A stretch of 64,000 bases of DNA, from contig JAJXYF010000035.1 in the NCBI GenBank assembly GCA_021780755.1, positions 124,001-188,000 on the forward strand, read 5' to 3'. This DNA is from Deltaproteobacteria bacterium (lineage in GTDB: Bacteria; Desulfobacterota; Binatia; Binatales; Binataceae). The translations under genes were made by a program, and so were the position numbers. Shown in pieces: positions 17,381 through 27,400 of this stretch (position 1 is its first letter; each line of letters opens with the position of its first letter). The notes under the pieces were generated by a model. It was not told the origin of the DNA. It saw only the letters and a program-made list of their open reading frames with translations, and did not search any database.

Positions 17381-18169
17381 TCACAAATGCCAGCGCGCGC
17401 TGTACGCCTTGCAAATTGCTTCCAACATGGCGTCATACGCTCCCCGCACGTCGATGCCGAGACTTCGCGGATCGTCCGCCTCCGGTATATACGGCCGATT
17501 CACATTGTCGATAAAGGCGGGCACCAGTAGTACATAGTCGTACCCCGCGACATGTGTATGACCGGGCGCGCGCGTTGGAAGCTGACGAAATTTCTCGACC
17601 GTCTTCGCCGCATCGCCAGGCCGATTGACGCTCACGGCCCAGGCGAATTGTTCCCAGAGGGTTTGGTCACCCGACGATAGGCGCGGCAATATCTGATCGT
17701 CGAACTCCACCGTGCGCTTTTTATATAAGGGCTTTACTCTGTCAGGTACGTTCAAGAATCGTTCGGCCACTCCGATAATCACCGTCGCCACAAGCACTGC
17801 TTCGGCCTTGGCGTGATGCAGCACCTGCAGGGCTTCATTGAGATCGTCGAATCGCGCGTACTGATTACGATGCGCCGTCATGACCGATTTGTTCTCGATG
17901 CAAAAACGCAGTTTTTCGAGGTCCGGCTTTCCGGCGGCGTCAGCTTCGCCAACCAATAGGTCAATCTTCCGATTGCGCGCGCCTGGAGTGCGGACATTTA
18001 GCCATGAGGTAATCTGGCCTGCCGCGTAATCAGTGCCGAACGGCCCGCATCGTTCGCGTAAATTTTTCAGGATCTCCTGACTGACAATGTCGGAGTGTTC
18101 CTCTAGGCGCTGATTGTGAAAGCCCCGCAGCTTGATCTGCTCAATTACCGCGTCGAAGGGCGTCGTCAT
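17381..18169 (-). CDS. Putative type II restriction endonuclease (PD-(D/E)xK type)
   Basis: 262 residues from the ATG at 18169, which overlaps the methyltransferase stop as ATGA. The tight coupling to a methyltransferase is the main evidence for function. A nuclease-like core is visible: Asp about 68 in RKIDLLVG and the FCIENKSV strand with Glu about 91 and Lys about 93, spaced as in PD-(D/E)xK folds. A conserved-looking RNQYARFDDLNEALQ helix follows. I cannot name the subtype or recognition sequence. No XRE-type controller gene is seen. Confidence 0.75.
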   Translation of the reverse strand: MTTPFDAVIEQIKLRGFHNQRLEEHSDIVSQEILKNLRERCGPFGTDYAAGQITSWLNVRTPGARNRKIDLLVGEADAAGKPDLEKLRFCIENKSVMTAHRNQYARFDDLNEALQVLHHAKAEAVLVATVIIGVAERFLNVPDRVKPLYKKRTVEFDDQILPRLSSGDQTLWEQFAWAVSVNRPGDAAKTVEKFRQLPTRAPGHTHVAGYDYVLLVPAFIDNVNRPYIPEADDPRSLGIDVRGAYDAMLEAICKAYSARWHL

Positions 18170-19656
18170 CGCGGAGCGGGACTTTGCGAATCGATGATCA
18201 GCGGCAATTGTGGTTGCGCAAGCGAAATCGGCCGGTGACGCTGCGCGCCCGCGAGGTCGTCCGGTATCGGCATCGCCTTGAGCACCGTGCTTTGCAGCCG
18301 CAGGTAGCCGTTCGCTGCTCTCTGGCAATGGTCAGCCAGCCACCGCGCCACCTCCGCCGTGTTGAGGTAACTGCACAGTGAATCAATAATCGCAGCGTCC
18401 GCGGGAACGATGTAGTACACCGAATGACGCGGGACCAGCGAACCTTCGCGGTCGATCCAGAAGTGCGGTTTTCCCGTGATGTCCTTGCACAGAATCTTGG
18501 GCCGCAGAATCTCAGGCAACGGCGGCGTCTCGTGAAAGGCGTACCATGGTTTGCGTTGAACGCAGGTCCGCTCCAACAGATGACCGCGCATACGCGATAA
18601 GTAATCTCCCAGGGCGCCTAGTTCTCCCTCCGCCAGCAAAGTGCCCTTCGCGCTGTATGGAATAAGCATCGCGTACGCCGCGTCCCGGCTCATCTCACCC
18701 GGCTTCGTCAGTTCGCGCCCGGCGATCGTTGGTCGAGCGAATGCAAGTAGTTCCGGCTCCAACAAGTCGGTCCGGCGAACGAATACATTGTCGGCACCGG
18801 TAGCGACTCCACAGCTCACCCTGACACAAACATCGCGCAATCTTTCTCTGCTTATTCGATCGTCGCTTACCCCGCCGATGATCGGCATCCACGACGCCGC
18901 ATTGTCGAGTCGGCATGACCGCTGCGTTCCATCTCGCATGCCCACCAAGGTCGCTCCGGCGCGTGCCCGATTGACTACCGTCGTTATCATCGGGTACGTC
19001 ACCAGGCCATCGAAGCTTTGCTCATCCAGCAATTCGATTTCTTCGATCTCAACCTTGCTCAGCAGTCGCCTTAGCGGCGCCGCCGTTTCTACATAGAGGA
19101 ATTTCTCCGGTGTGATAAATACCATTCGCCCACCCGGCTTCAGCCGTTTAAGCGCACGCTCGAAGAACAGCAGATAAAGATCGAAGCGTCCTCGTGCGGT
19201 CTCGTACGCGGCACGATATTCGCGCTTCTCTTTCTCGGAGAGGTTGTAGATCGAGACGTAAGGTGGGTTCCCGATAATATAGTCAAACCGCTCGATTGAG
19301 CCGGTCAGAAAGTCGCTCTCTCGTATTTCGACCCCGCCAATTCCGCCAACCTCCGCTGCCGCCTGACGCGCCCGGCCCGGCTCGGACTCGACCCCGACCA
19401 TTTTCGGCAGCGCGATACCGTTCTTCAGGCACCAACGTCTGACGCCCGCCAGAAACACCCCGGTTCCGCATCCGGGATCGAGTAAATTGTCGGACGCGCT
19501 CGGCGACCTGCCCCGAAAGAGCCGGTTCACCATCCGATCAACAATTTCCGGTGGTGTTGGTACGAACCCTCTCACAGCAGCCTCACCCACCTTCCATCTA
19601 TTACGATTCGTAGGTGCAGTCCAGTTGCGAAACTTATGAGCCTGCTCCCCGACCAT
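18166..19656 (-). CDS. Type II N6-adenine DNA methyltransferase
   Basis: 496 residues from the ATG at 19656. The frame is open to 19863, but the extension is Cys/Arg/Ser-rich and would cover a palindromic operator-like site, so I excluded it. It is a gamma-class N6-adenine methyltransferase: motif X-like GFVPTPPEIVDRMVNRLF, motif I LLDPGCGTGVFL (about 60) and catalytic motif IV NPPY (about 128-131). A C-terminal target-recognition region follows (about 300-490). It protects host DNA from the coupled endonuclease. Methyltransferase first, nuclease second with ATGA overlap is a common order that ensures protection before cutting. Confidence 0.93.
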   Translation of the reverse strand: MVGEQAHKFRNWTAPTNRNRWKVGEAAVRGFVPTPPEIVDRMVNRLFRGRSPSASDNLLDPGCGTGVFLAGVRRWCLKNGIALPKMVGVESEPGRARQAAAEVGGIGGVEIRESDFLTGSIERFDYIIGNPPYVSIYNLSEKEKREYRAAYETARGRFDLYLLFFERALKRLKPGGRMVFITPEKFLYVETAAPLRRLLSKVEIEEIELLDEQSFDGLVTYPMITTVVNRARAGATLVGMRDGTQRSCRLDNAASWMPIIGGVSDDRISRERLRDVCVRVSCGVATGADNVFVRRTDLLEPELLAFARPTIAGRELTKPGEMSRDAAYAMLIPYSAKGTLLAEGELGALGDYLSRMRGHLLERTCVQRKPWYAFHETPPLPEILRPKILCKDITGKPHFWIDREGSLVPRHSVYYIVPADAAIIDSLCSYLNTAEVARWLADHCQRAANGYLRLQSTVLKAMPIPDDLAGAQRHRPISLAQPQLPLIIDSQSPAPR

Positions 19657-20320
19657 CCGCTCACATTTGTAGCAGCAAACGCAAAGTGCGCCCATCGCGC
19701 GATGGACGCACTTTAGCCGCCGCGCGGGCGACGACCGTTGTCGTCCGTCGCCCGCTATTTCTGCCCCCGCCCTATTTCGTCCAATGACGCGCCGTTGCGG
19801 TGCCACCGCTTTCGCCGACGCCGGCTTCACCACGGAGGCTGATCCGCCATAGCCGCAAGTCATGCTATACTCCAGTTTGTAGTAACCCTCGATGCGGTCC
19901 GCATCGATTCGCGTGAAAAACTTTTTTGTACGAAATCAACAGACAGGACTGGATCGTCGCGTGCCCAGAATTCACCCCCATTGCGCGAGCTGCAGGCGCC
20001 CGCTACGAGCGTGCGATGGCGCGGCTGAGCAATCCGCTGATAACGAAATCGAGCGGTCCCGAAAATCAACTCGACACTGGTAGGCCCCTCAACGCGAGCA
20101 TTAATCCCTGTAAAGGCTGAGCCATTTTCAAAGCCCGAAAAATGCGCAATTGTGCGTGCTATGATCCTTCGAGCCCGCCAGCGTTTAGCCTTATGTTCGA
20201 GCGCGTACGCACTCGGAAGCGTCGCCGGGTGAAGGTGTCGCCAATCCTTGAAAGTGGCGCGCCGGGCGAGCAGTTTGAAAGCAAGCGACCAGCGCTCGTC
20301 CAAATAATCAGGAGGCCCAA
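19657..20320. other. Long intergenic region between the methyltransferase and MaoC genes
   Basis: These 664 bases separate divergent genes. Open frames here (for example 19860-20303 minus) look like translated noise with no known motif. The palindrome at 19683-19714 is the only structured element I see. The MaoC gene at the right end has a good AGGAGG. Confidence 0.45.
19683..19714. repeat. 32-bp near-perfect palindrome upstream of the methyltransferase (contains right 17-bp repeat)
   Basis: Bases 19683-19698 and 19699-19714 are reverse complements with one mismatch, centred on CATCGCGCGATG. It starts 27 bases upstream of the methyltransferase ATG, where an operator would sit. Bases 19688-19704 are the exact inverted partner of 17123-17139. 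It could be an autoregulatory operator or the end of a small mobile unit. Confidence 0.7.
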
Positions 20321-20791
20321 ATGGAAACGATTCGTTTTGACGACCTCGAGAAGCTGAAGTCGAAGATCAGTCCCGACTACAGCGGCTGGAGTCAGCAAGT
20401 CGAAGTCTCGCAGGAGAAGATCAACCAGTTCGCCGACGTCACCGGCGACCATCAGTGGATTCATATCGATATCGAGCGCTCCAGGCGCGAGAGCCCCTTC
20501 AAAGGCCCGGTCGCCCACGGCTTTCTGACGCTCAGCCTCATCCCCGCGTTCGAGATCGATACGGGCTACAAGGTCACCGGCTATCGCAACGTGGTCAACT
20601 ACGGCGCCAACAAGCTGCGCTTTATCTCGCCCGTCCCCGCCGGCGCCAAGGTCCATGCGCGGTCGCGCCTGGTCGCGGTCGAGCCCAAGCCGCAGGGCAC
20701 CCAGGTGACGCAGGAGACCACCGTCCACGTCGTCGGGCAGGACAAACCGGCACTCATCTACGAGGGCATCTTTCTGTACGTCAAGCCGTAA
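20321..20791 (+). CDS. MaoC-family (R)-specific enoyl-CoA hydratase
   Basis: A 156-residue single-hotdog hydratase with an AGGAGG before the ATG. It carries the complete hydratase-2 active site: FADVTGDHQWIHIDIERS, with Asp and His in the canonical GD-x3-IH arrangement, then PFKGPVAHGFLTLSLIP. Members convert trans-2-enoyl-CoA to (R)-3-hydroxyacyl-CoA, linking beta-oxidation with polyhydroxyalkanoate or fatty acid synthesis. It is followed 95 bases later by an oxidoreductase on the same strand. Confidence 0.94.
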   Translation: METIRFDDLEKLKSKISPDYSGWSQQVEVSQEKINQFADVTGDHQWIHIDIERSRRESPFKGPVAHGFLTLSLIPAFEIDTGYKVTGYRNVVNYGANKLRFISPVPAGAKVHARSRLVAVEPKPQGTQVTQETTVHVVGQDKPALIYEGIFLYVKP

Positions 20792-20886
20792 GCTGTGCGT
20801 GAAGCCGTAACCGGCAGCGCGGCGGCGGCGTGCCCGACCCGTCAAGCGCAACGTCAGAGTAGGACTAGCGGAGTGAGATAACCATC

Positions 20887-21900
20887 ATGGCAGAACTGAA
20901 GAACCGTCAATGGCTGCTCGCGGCGCGTCCGCAGGGCATGATCAAGGAAAGCGATTTCCGCTGGAACGAAGCGGCGGTGCCGGCGCTCAAAGACGGCCAG
21001 ATCCTGCTGCGCAACCGCGCCTTTTCGTTCGACCCAACGCAGCGTGGATGGATGTCGATGGACACCTATATCCCGGCGATCCCGCTCGGCCACGTGATGC
21101 TCGCGATGGCGGTGGGCGAGGTGGTCGAATCCAAGCGCCCCGATTACGCCAAGGGCGACCTGGTGCAGGGGCTCTTCGGATGGGAGGACTATACCCTCAC
21201 CGACGGGCGCGGACTCTTCGGGATGCAGAAGCTGCCGCCAGGCACCGACCCGCTGCTCGCGCTGTCGCTGCTGGGAGTCACCGGCCTGACGGCGTACTTC
21301 GGCACGCTCGCGGTGGGGCAGGTCAAGGAGGGCGACACCTTCGTCGTATCGGGCGCGGCCGGCGCGACCGGCTCGGTCGCTGGGATGATCGCGAAGATCA
21401 AGGGCTGCCGCGTGATCGGGATCGCGGGCGGGCGCGCGAAGTGCGAATGGCTGACCGCGCAGGCGGGCTTCGACGCCGCGATCGATTACAAGCATGAGGA
21501 CGTCGGTGAAGCGCTGAAGCGCCATTGCCCGAAGGGGATCGACGTTTACTTCGATAACGTCGGCGGCGAGATCCTGGACCTCGTGCTGGCCCGGCTCGCC
21601 GACGGCGCGCGCGTCGTGCTGTGCGGCGCGATCTCGCAGTACAACCAGGCCGGGATGCTCGGGACGGGCCCGAAGAATTACTTCAACCTGATCCTCCATC
21701 GGTCGCGGATGGAGGGCTTTCTGGTCTTTCAATTCGCCCAGCGTTATCCCGAGGCGATCGCCGACCTGGTCAAGTGGTTCAGCGCCGGCCAGATAAAAAA
21801 TCAAATCGACCTCGCCAAAGGACTCGAGCACGCGCCCAAGACGATTATCCGGCTGTTCACCGGAGCGAATTTCGGCAAACAGTTGCTGGAGCTGAAATGA
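20887..21900 (+). CDS. NADP-dependent medium-chain oxidoreductase (CurA/PTGR-like)
   Basis: A complete 337-residue zinc-independent MDR-family reductase. The N-terminus RQWLLAARPQGM, the NRAFSFDPTQRGWM and YIPAIPLGHVMLAM blocks, and the nucleotide-binding SGAAGATGSVAGMIAKIKG (about 155-173) match the CurA/leukotriene-B4 12-hydroxydehydrogenase group. That group reduces the C=C bond of enones or enals with NADPH. The GIDVYFDNVGGEILD block is also typical. It may work with the adjacent hydratase in handling unsaturated acyl intermediates, but such reductases are broad detoxification enzymes too. Confidence 0.93.
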   Translation: MAELKNRQWLLAARPQGMIKESDFRWNEAAVPALKDGQILLRNRAFSFDPTQRGWMSMDTYIPAIPLGHVMLAMAVGEVVESKRPDYAKGDLVQGLFGWEDYTLTDGRGLFGMQKLPPGTDPLLALSLLGVTGLTAYFGTLAVGQVKEGDTFVVSGAAGATGSVAGMIAKIKGCRVIGIAGGRAKCEWLTAQAGFDAAIDYKHEDVGEALKRHCPKGIDVYFDNVGGEILDLVLARLADGARVVLCGAISQYNQAGMLGTGPKNYFNLILHRSRMEGFLVFQFAQRYPEAIADLVKWFSAGQIKNQIDLAKGLEHAPKTIIRLFTGANFGKQLLELK

Positions 21901-21918
21901 CCACCCCTCAACACCCAG

Positions 21919-22314
21919 CTAAAGCACCATCTGGGTTTGCGTCACGACGCCGAGCAAGCGCCCTTCCTGCGAGGTGATCCGCGTCTGCCAGACCATCGTG
22001 CGCTTGCCGCGATGCAGCGGAAGACATTCGCCAAGTACGATGGTGCCGACCGGGGCCGGCCCGAGAAAATTGGTTTTCGATTCGATCGTAGTGGTGCCGG
22101 CGCCGTCGCGCAGATTGAGCACGGTGGCGCAGGCGCCGAGGGTATCCGCAAACGCCATCATCGCACCGCCATGCAACACCGCGGGCCGGGTGCAAAGATT
22201 GTCGCGCACCGTCATCTCGGCGAGCACGCGATCGGGTGCGGCGCTGAGTAGTCGAATACCGAGAAGCTGCGCGAACGGCAGCGTCTGCTGGTTCAATAAT
22301 TCGAGCGGTTCCAT
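21919..22314 (-). CDS. PaaI-family hotdog thioesterase
   Basis: A 131-residue hotdog thioesterase of the PaaI/YbdB group, which hydrolyses acyl- or aryl-CoA in the cytoplasm. It has the family core AVLHGGAMMAFADTLGACA with HGG, and TTTIESKTNFLGPAPVG. It is convergent with the oxidoreductase, with only 18 bases between stops. Confidence 0.92.
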   Translation of the reverse strand: MEPLELLNQQTLPFAQLLGIRLLSAAPDRVLAEMTVRDNLCTRPAVLHGGAMMAFADTLGACATVLNLRDGAGTTTIESKTNFLGPAPVGTIVLGECLPLHRGKRTMVWQTRITSQEGRLLGVVTQTQMVL

Positions 22315-22453
22315 CGGGACCTCCGACCGGAGTGCGGCGAGCGTCCGCGCCCGGGCGTTAGTGACTATAGCTTCACATACCCATTAGCTCGCGACAGGGA
22401 AAGACCTGTGGAGAGTTGTTGAGGAAACCGAAGTATGGGTAATCGCCGAATAG

Positions 22454-24277
22454 TCAGTAGGCGTCCTCAGCAGGGTTGTGCGCCCCGTGATTGATCAGGC
22501 GGGCAGCCTCGGTAGCGCTGGCGCTGGGATAGGGGTAGCCGTGCGCGAGTTCGGCCCGCAGTTCGGAGTCGTAGTGGTAGATGTCGTTGAAGAACCGGAC
22601 CTCGCCGCCGGGTTCGACGACGGCGGTGGAGTAGATGATGAGGACGGGTATGGGCTTGGGAAGGTTCACCTGGATGGTCTGGTCGCCATTCATGGCGGCG
22701 ACGATTTTATCCTGCGTCCAGTCCGGATCGTCGCGCAGCACCCATACCGCGAGCGCGAGCGGATCCTGCACGCGGATACATCCGTGGCTGAAGTCGCGGC
22801 GCGCCCGCTGGAACAATTCAGGCACCGGCGTGCTGTGCAGATAGACGTTGTAGGAGTTGGGGAAAATGAATTTCACCAGCCCCAGGGCGTTGGTCGGGCC
22901 GGGCTTCTGGCGGATGCTGAGGCGGCCCGCGCGAAGCTGCCGGAAGATGTCGTCGGAGACGCTGCCGTCGGTGACGACCTCGTTGCCATCCACCACTTCG
23001 AAGTTGTTGGCGGCGAGATAGTTACGATCGCGACGCAGCTTCGGCACCATTTCGGCCCGCTGAATCGAGAGCGGCACGTTCCAGTAGGGACGGAAGATTA
23101 CGTACTGCATATTGCCGGCGAAGACCGGGGTCTGCTTGCGATAGGCCTTGCCGACGACGACGCGCATGGTGACGAATGGGGCGGGCTGCCGGCGCATCGT
23201 CCGCAGGATGAACTCGGGGAGGTTGACGAGGATGGGCGGCCGTTCGAAGGCCGGCGGAATCCATCGGTAGCGCTCGAGCGAGTACTCCAGTTGGCGCACG
23301 CGCTGGCTGAGCGGCGTGTTCAGATCGGCAAGTGTGCCTTTGCCGAGGACGCCGTCAGGATCCAGGCCGTGGCGGGTCTGGAAATGCTTGACGGCGTCGA
23401 TCAGCGGACCTGAGTACCGGGTCTGGCCGGCGGCAATAACGGTCTCGGGCGCGAGGTCGCTGAACAGACGCAGGCGCGCGGCGAGTTGCGCGACGCTGGG
23501 GTACTCGTCGCCCGGGCGGACGCTCTTTTGCACCGGCGGCAGCGGCGGGCCGTCGCCCTGCGCGGCGAGTTTCATGTACGCGGTCAGGGCAGCTTCGGCG
23601 CGTCCGTAGCCGGCGTAATGCGGCTCGACGGTCGCGATGGCGACATTGACGTCGCCAGCCCCAAGTACCTGTTCGCGCAGGAAACCGGCGAGATCATAGT
23701 TTTGCGTACCGATCGTCACGCCGAACTTCACATGATGCGGATTGACGCGTCCGATGCTCAGCGCGGAGATATAGCGCATCGCGGACACCGTCATCGCGAG
23801 GTCGAAGCGATTGATGTCGTCGGCAGCGGGAGAGGGTATCGCGGGCGCGAGTTTGGCGATGCGCGCGGCCCATCGCGAGGCGTCGTAGTCTTCGGGGTCG
23901 AGGCCTTTCACGCCGGCTTGCTTGAACGCGTCAATGATCGCGAGGGCCTGCGGGGTAGGCCTGCCGCCGCTGGTCCACACCGGCGCGTAGCCGCCGGCCT
24001 CATAGAACGCGCCGACCTGGCCGTGGAAGTCGTCGAAATCGGGCCAGCGCAATTCGGCGAGGCTGCCCGCGTTGGCGAGGGTCTCGAGGGTCCGCGCTTG
24101 CGGACTCAGCGTCGGCGTGGCGCTGGGTATGGGGGTGGCGATGTCATCGGCGGGCGCCGGGTGCGCGGCGACCGTGAGCATCACGATAAGAGCTGGGATC
24201 GCGAGGATTGCTCTGATTGTCGAGATCTTGCTGATGGTCGAGACATTGGCATCAGCCGTTGCGCTGGTAGTCGGCAT
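22454..24277 (-). CDS. L,D-transpeptidase (YcbB/LdtD type)
   Basis: 607 residues. The N-terminus (to about 45) holds a signal peptide or anchor (ILAIPALIVMLTVAAHPAPA). A scaffold domain is followed by a peptidoglycan-binding motif (about 300-335, KHFQTRHGLDPDGVLGKGTL) and a YkuD catalytic domain with SHGCIRVQDP (Cys about 499). It makes 3-3 meso-diaminopimelate cross-links in peptidoglycan, or attaches proteins to it, in the periplasm. Length and order match E. coli LdtD (YcbB). The catalytic His and Cys are present. It is monocistronic. Confidence 0.94.
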   Translation of the reverse strand: MPTTSATADANVSTISKISTIRAILAIPALIVMLTVAAHPAPADDIATPIPSATPTLSPQARTLETLANAGSLAELRWPDFDDFHGQVGAFYEAGGYAPVWTSGGRPTPQALAIIDAFKQAGVKGLDPEDYDASRWAARIAKLAPAIPSPAADDINRFDLAMTVSAMRYISALSIGRVNPHHVKFGVTIGTQNYDLAGFLREQVLGAGDVNVAIATVEPHYAGYGRAEAALTAYMKLAAQGDGPPLPPVQKSVRPGDEYPSVAQLAARLRLFSDLAPETVIAAGQTRYSGPLIDAVKHFQTRHGLDPDGVLGKGTLADLNTPLSQRVRQLEYSLERYRWIPPAFERPPILVNLPEFILRTMRRQPAPFVTMRVVVGKAYRKQTPVFAGNMQYVIFRPYWNVPLSIQRAEMVPKLRRDRNYLAANNFEVVDGNEVVTDGSVSDDIFRQLRAGRLSIRQKPGPTNALGLVKFIFPNSYNVYLHSTPVPELFQRARRDFSHGCIRVQDPLALAVWVLRDDPDWTQDKIVAAMNGDQTIQVNLPKPIPVLIIYSTAVVEPGGEVRFFNDIYHYDSELRAELAHGYPYPSASATEAARLINHGAHNPAEDAY

Positions 24278-24477
24278 CGCGACGGCAACTTTACATTCTT
24301 TCGGGGCGCGATGGACCAGTTGAGGCGCGGTCGATGGGAAAGATTTTGCGCGGGGAATTTACGCGTTGTTTGGCCGGGGCGGCGCGGGTTGCATTGCGTG
24401 CCGAAACCATCGGAAGATTCGGTGATTTTGCCAGAGTACTCTTTTGAAAAGTTATTTGGGGAGCGTGATTAGTTGCG

Positions 24478-27400
24478 ATGATGCCGACGAACCTGCTGAT
24501 AGCCAACCGCGGAGAGATCGCGAATCGAATCATACGGGCGGCCGCTGAACTGGGAATCCGCACGGTCGCGACCTATTCCGAGGACGACGCGAAATCGCTG
24601 CACACGCGCATGGCCGACGAGGCGCGCGCGCTGCGCGGAGCGGGCGCGGCGGCGTATCTCGACCTCGAGCGGATAATCGAAATCGCGAAGGCGGCGGGCT
24701 GCGACGCGATCCATCCGGGGTACGGCTTTTTGAGTGAGAACGCGAAGTTCGCTCATCGCTGTGCCGAGGAGGGGCTGCGCTTCGTCGGGCCGCGGCCGGA
24801 AATTTTGAAGCTGTTCGGCGACAAGGTGCAGGCGCGCCTGCTGGCGGAGCGTGCGGGCGTGCCCGTGTTGCCCGGAACGGCGGGGCCGACCAGTCTCGCC
24901 GAGGCGAAGGAATTCCTGGCCGGGCTGGGCCACGGCGGCGCGATCATGATCAAGGCGGTGGCGGGCGGCGGCGGTCGCGGAATGCGCGCGGTCGCGCGGG
25001 TCGAGGAAGTCGAGGAGGCGTTCGCGCGATGCCAGTCGGAGGCGCGCGGCGCGTTCGGAATCGGCGACGTTTTCGTCGAGCAGTTGATCACACGGGCGCG
25101 CCATATCGAGGTCCAGATAATCGGCGACAGCGCGGGCGGCGTGAGCCATCTGTGGGAGCGCGAATGCACAATTCAGCGGCGCAACCAGAAGCTGATCGAG
25201 ATTGCGCCGAGTTCGGGACTGCCACCGGCACTGCGCGATCGTTTGACCGCGGCGGCGGTGCGGCTGGCCGAGGAGGTGCATTACGATAACCTCGGCACGT
25301 TTGAATTTCTGGTCGATGCGGCGCACGGCCGGGGCGAGGCGCTGTTCGCGTTTATCGAGGCAAACCCGCGCTTGCAGGTGGAACATACGGTGACCGAGGA
25401 AGTCACCGGGGTCGATCTGGTGAAGCTGCAATTGAAGCTCGCGGCGGGATATACGCTAGCGGAGTTGGGGCTGCGGCAGGCCGACGTACCGCATCCGCGC
25501 GGCTACGCGATGCAGGTGCGCGTCAACATGGAGTCGATGAGCGCGGATGGCCTCACGAAGCCGGCGGGCGGCACGCTTACCGCGTTCGACACGCCGTCGG
25601 GGCCGGGTCTGCGGACCGATACGTTCGGCTACGCGGGCTATACCACGAGTCCGCGCTTCGATTCACTGCTGGCGAAGCTGATCGCACATTCGCCATCGAT
25701 GGATTTTGCCGAGGTGGTGAACAAGGCGTATCGCGGGCTGTGCGAATTTCGCATCGAGGGGGTGGCGACGAATATCGGATTTTTGCAGGGGTTGCTCCGC
25801 CATCCGGACGTAATCGCCAACGAAATTTACACGCGCTTTATTGACGACCATATCGGCGAGCTCGTCGCGGCGGCGAGCGGGGATCATCGGCGATTGTTCT
25901 TCGAGTCGGCATCGGGCGCATCCAATGGGGCGGTCGCGAAAGCGGGTCCGTCGCGAGCGGGGGCGACGGCCGGAGCAAAAATCGACACGCGCGATCCACT
26001 CGCCGTGCTGCATCATGGGAAGGGCGGTGACGGCGCGGCGGCCGCGCCGCAAATGGCCGCGGCGGCAATGCCGCGGGCGAGCGTGATCGACGGGCCGGCG
26101 GGGACGATCGCGATCGTGGCGCCGATGCAGGGGACAATTATTTCGATCGACGTAAGCGAAGGCGCGACGGTCCATCGCGGGCGGCAGTTGTTCGTGATGG
26201 AAGCGATGAAGATGGAGCACGTCATCAAGGCGGCCATCAGCGGAACGGTGCGGCAAATCGCGGTCGCGGCGGGCGACGCGGTGTTCGAGGACGCGCCGCT
26301 GGCGTTTATCGAAGAGTCGGAAGTTCAGATCGATGAGACGGCGGCGGCCGAGGCGGTCGATCTGGATCGGATCCGGGCGGACCTGGCAGAGGTGCGCGCG
26401 CGCCATGCGATTGGACTCGACGCGGCGCGGCCCGACGCGGTCGAGCGGCGGCGCAAGACCGGTCAGCGCACCGCGCGCGAAAATATCGAAGACCTGTGCG
26501 ATGCGGGTACGTTCGTCGAGTACGCACCGCTGATGATCGCGGCGCAGCGCCGGCGGCGATCCGTCGATGAGCTGATCAAGCGCACCCCCGCCGACGGGAT
26601 GGTGGCGGGTATCGGGCGCGTCAACGGCGACCTGTTCGACGGCGCGCGCGCGCAATGTATCGCGATGTCGTACGACTACACGGTGCTGGCCGGCACGCAG
26701 GGCACGCAGAACCATCGCAAGAAAGACCGTATGTTCGAACTGGCGGCGCGTCAGCGATTGCCGATCGTGCTGTTCGCGGAGGGCGGCGGCGGACGTCCGG
26801 GCGACACCGACGGCGTGAGTCCGACCGGGCTCGACTGTCCCGCGTTCAACCTGTTCGGACGCCTGAGCGGACTGGTGCCGCTGGTGGGCATCACGTCGGG
26901 GCGATGTTTCGCGGGCAATGCCGCGCTGCTCGGCTGCTGCGATATCGTGATCGCAACCAAGGGATCGAATATCGGGATGGGCGGGCCCGCGATGATCGAA
27001 GGCGGCGGGCTGGGCATTTTCCGGCCGGAGGAGGTCGGCCCGATGGACGTGCAGGTGCCCAACGGCGTGGTCGATATCCCGGTCGCCGACGAGGCCGAAG
27101 CGGTGCGCGTTGCCAAGCGGTACGTGTCGTATTTTCAGGGCGCGGTGAGCGAGTGGAAATGCGCCGACCAGCGGCTGCTGCGCGGAATTATCCCGGAGAA
27201 TCGCCTGCGCATCTACGACGTGCGCGCCGTTATCGAGACCCTCGGCGACGAAGGTTCGATGCTCGAAATACGACGGCATTTCGGACTCGGGATGGTGACG
27301 GCGTTCGTACGCGTCGAGGGGCGTCCGCTCGGGGTGATCGCGAACAACCCGGTGCATCTGGCGGGCGCGATCGACAGCGACGGCGCGGACAAGGCCGCAC

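Noticed and set aside
19860-20303. 147-codon minus-strand ORF upstream of the methyltransferase
   Set aside because: No recognisable motif, no ribosome-binding site, composition typical of chance frames in GC-rich DNA.
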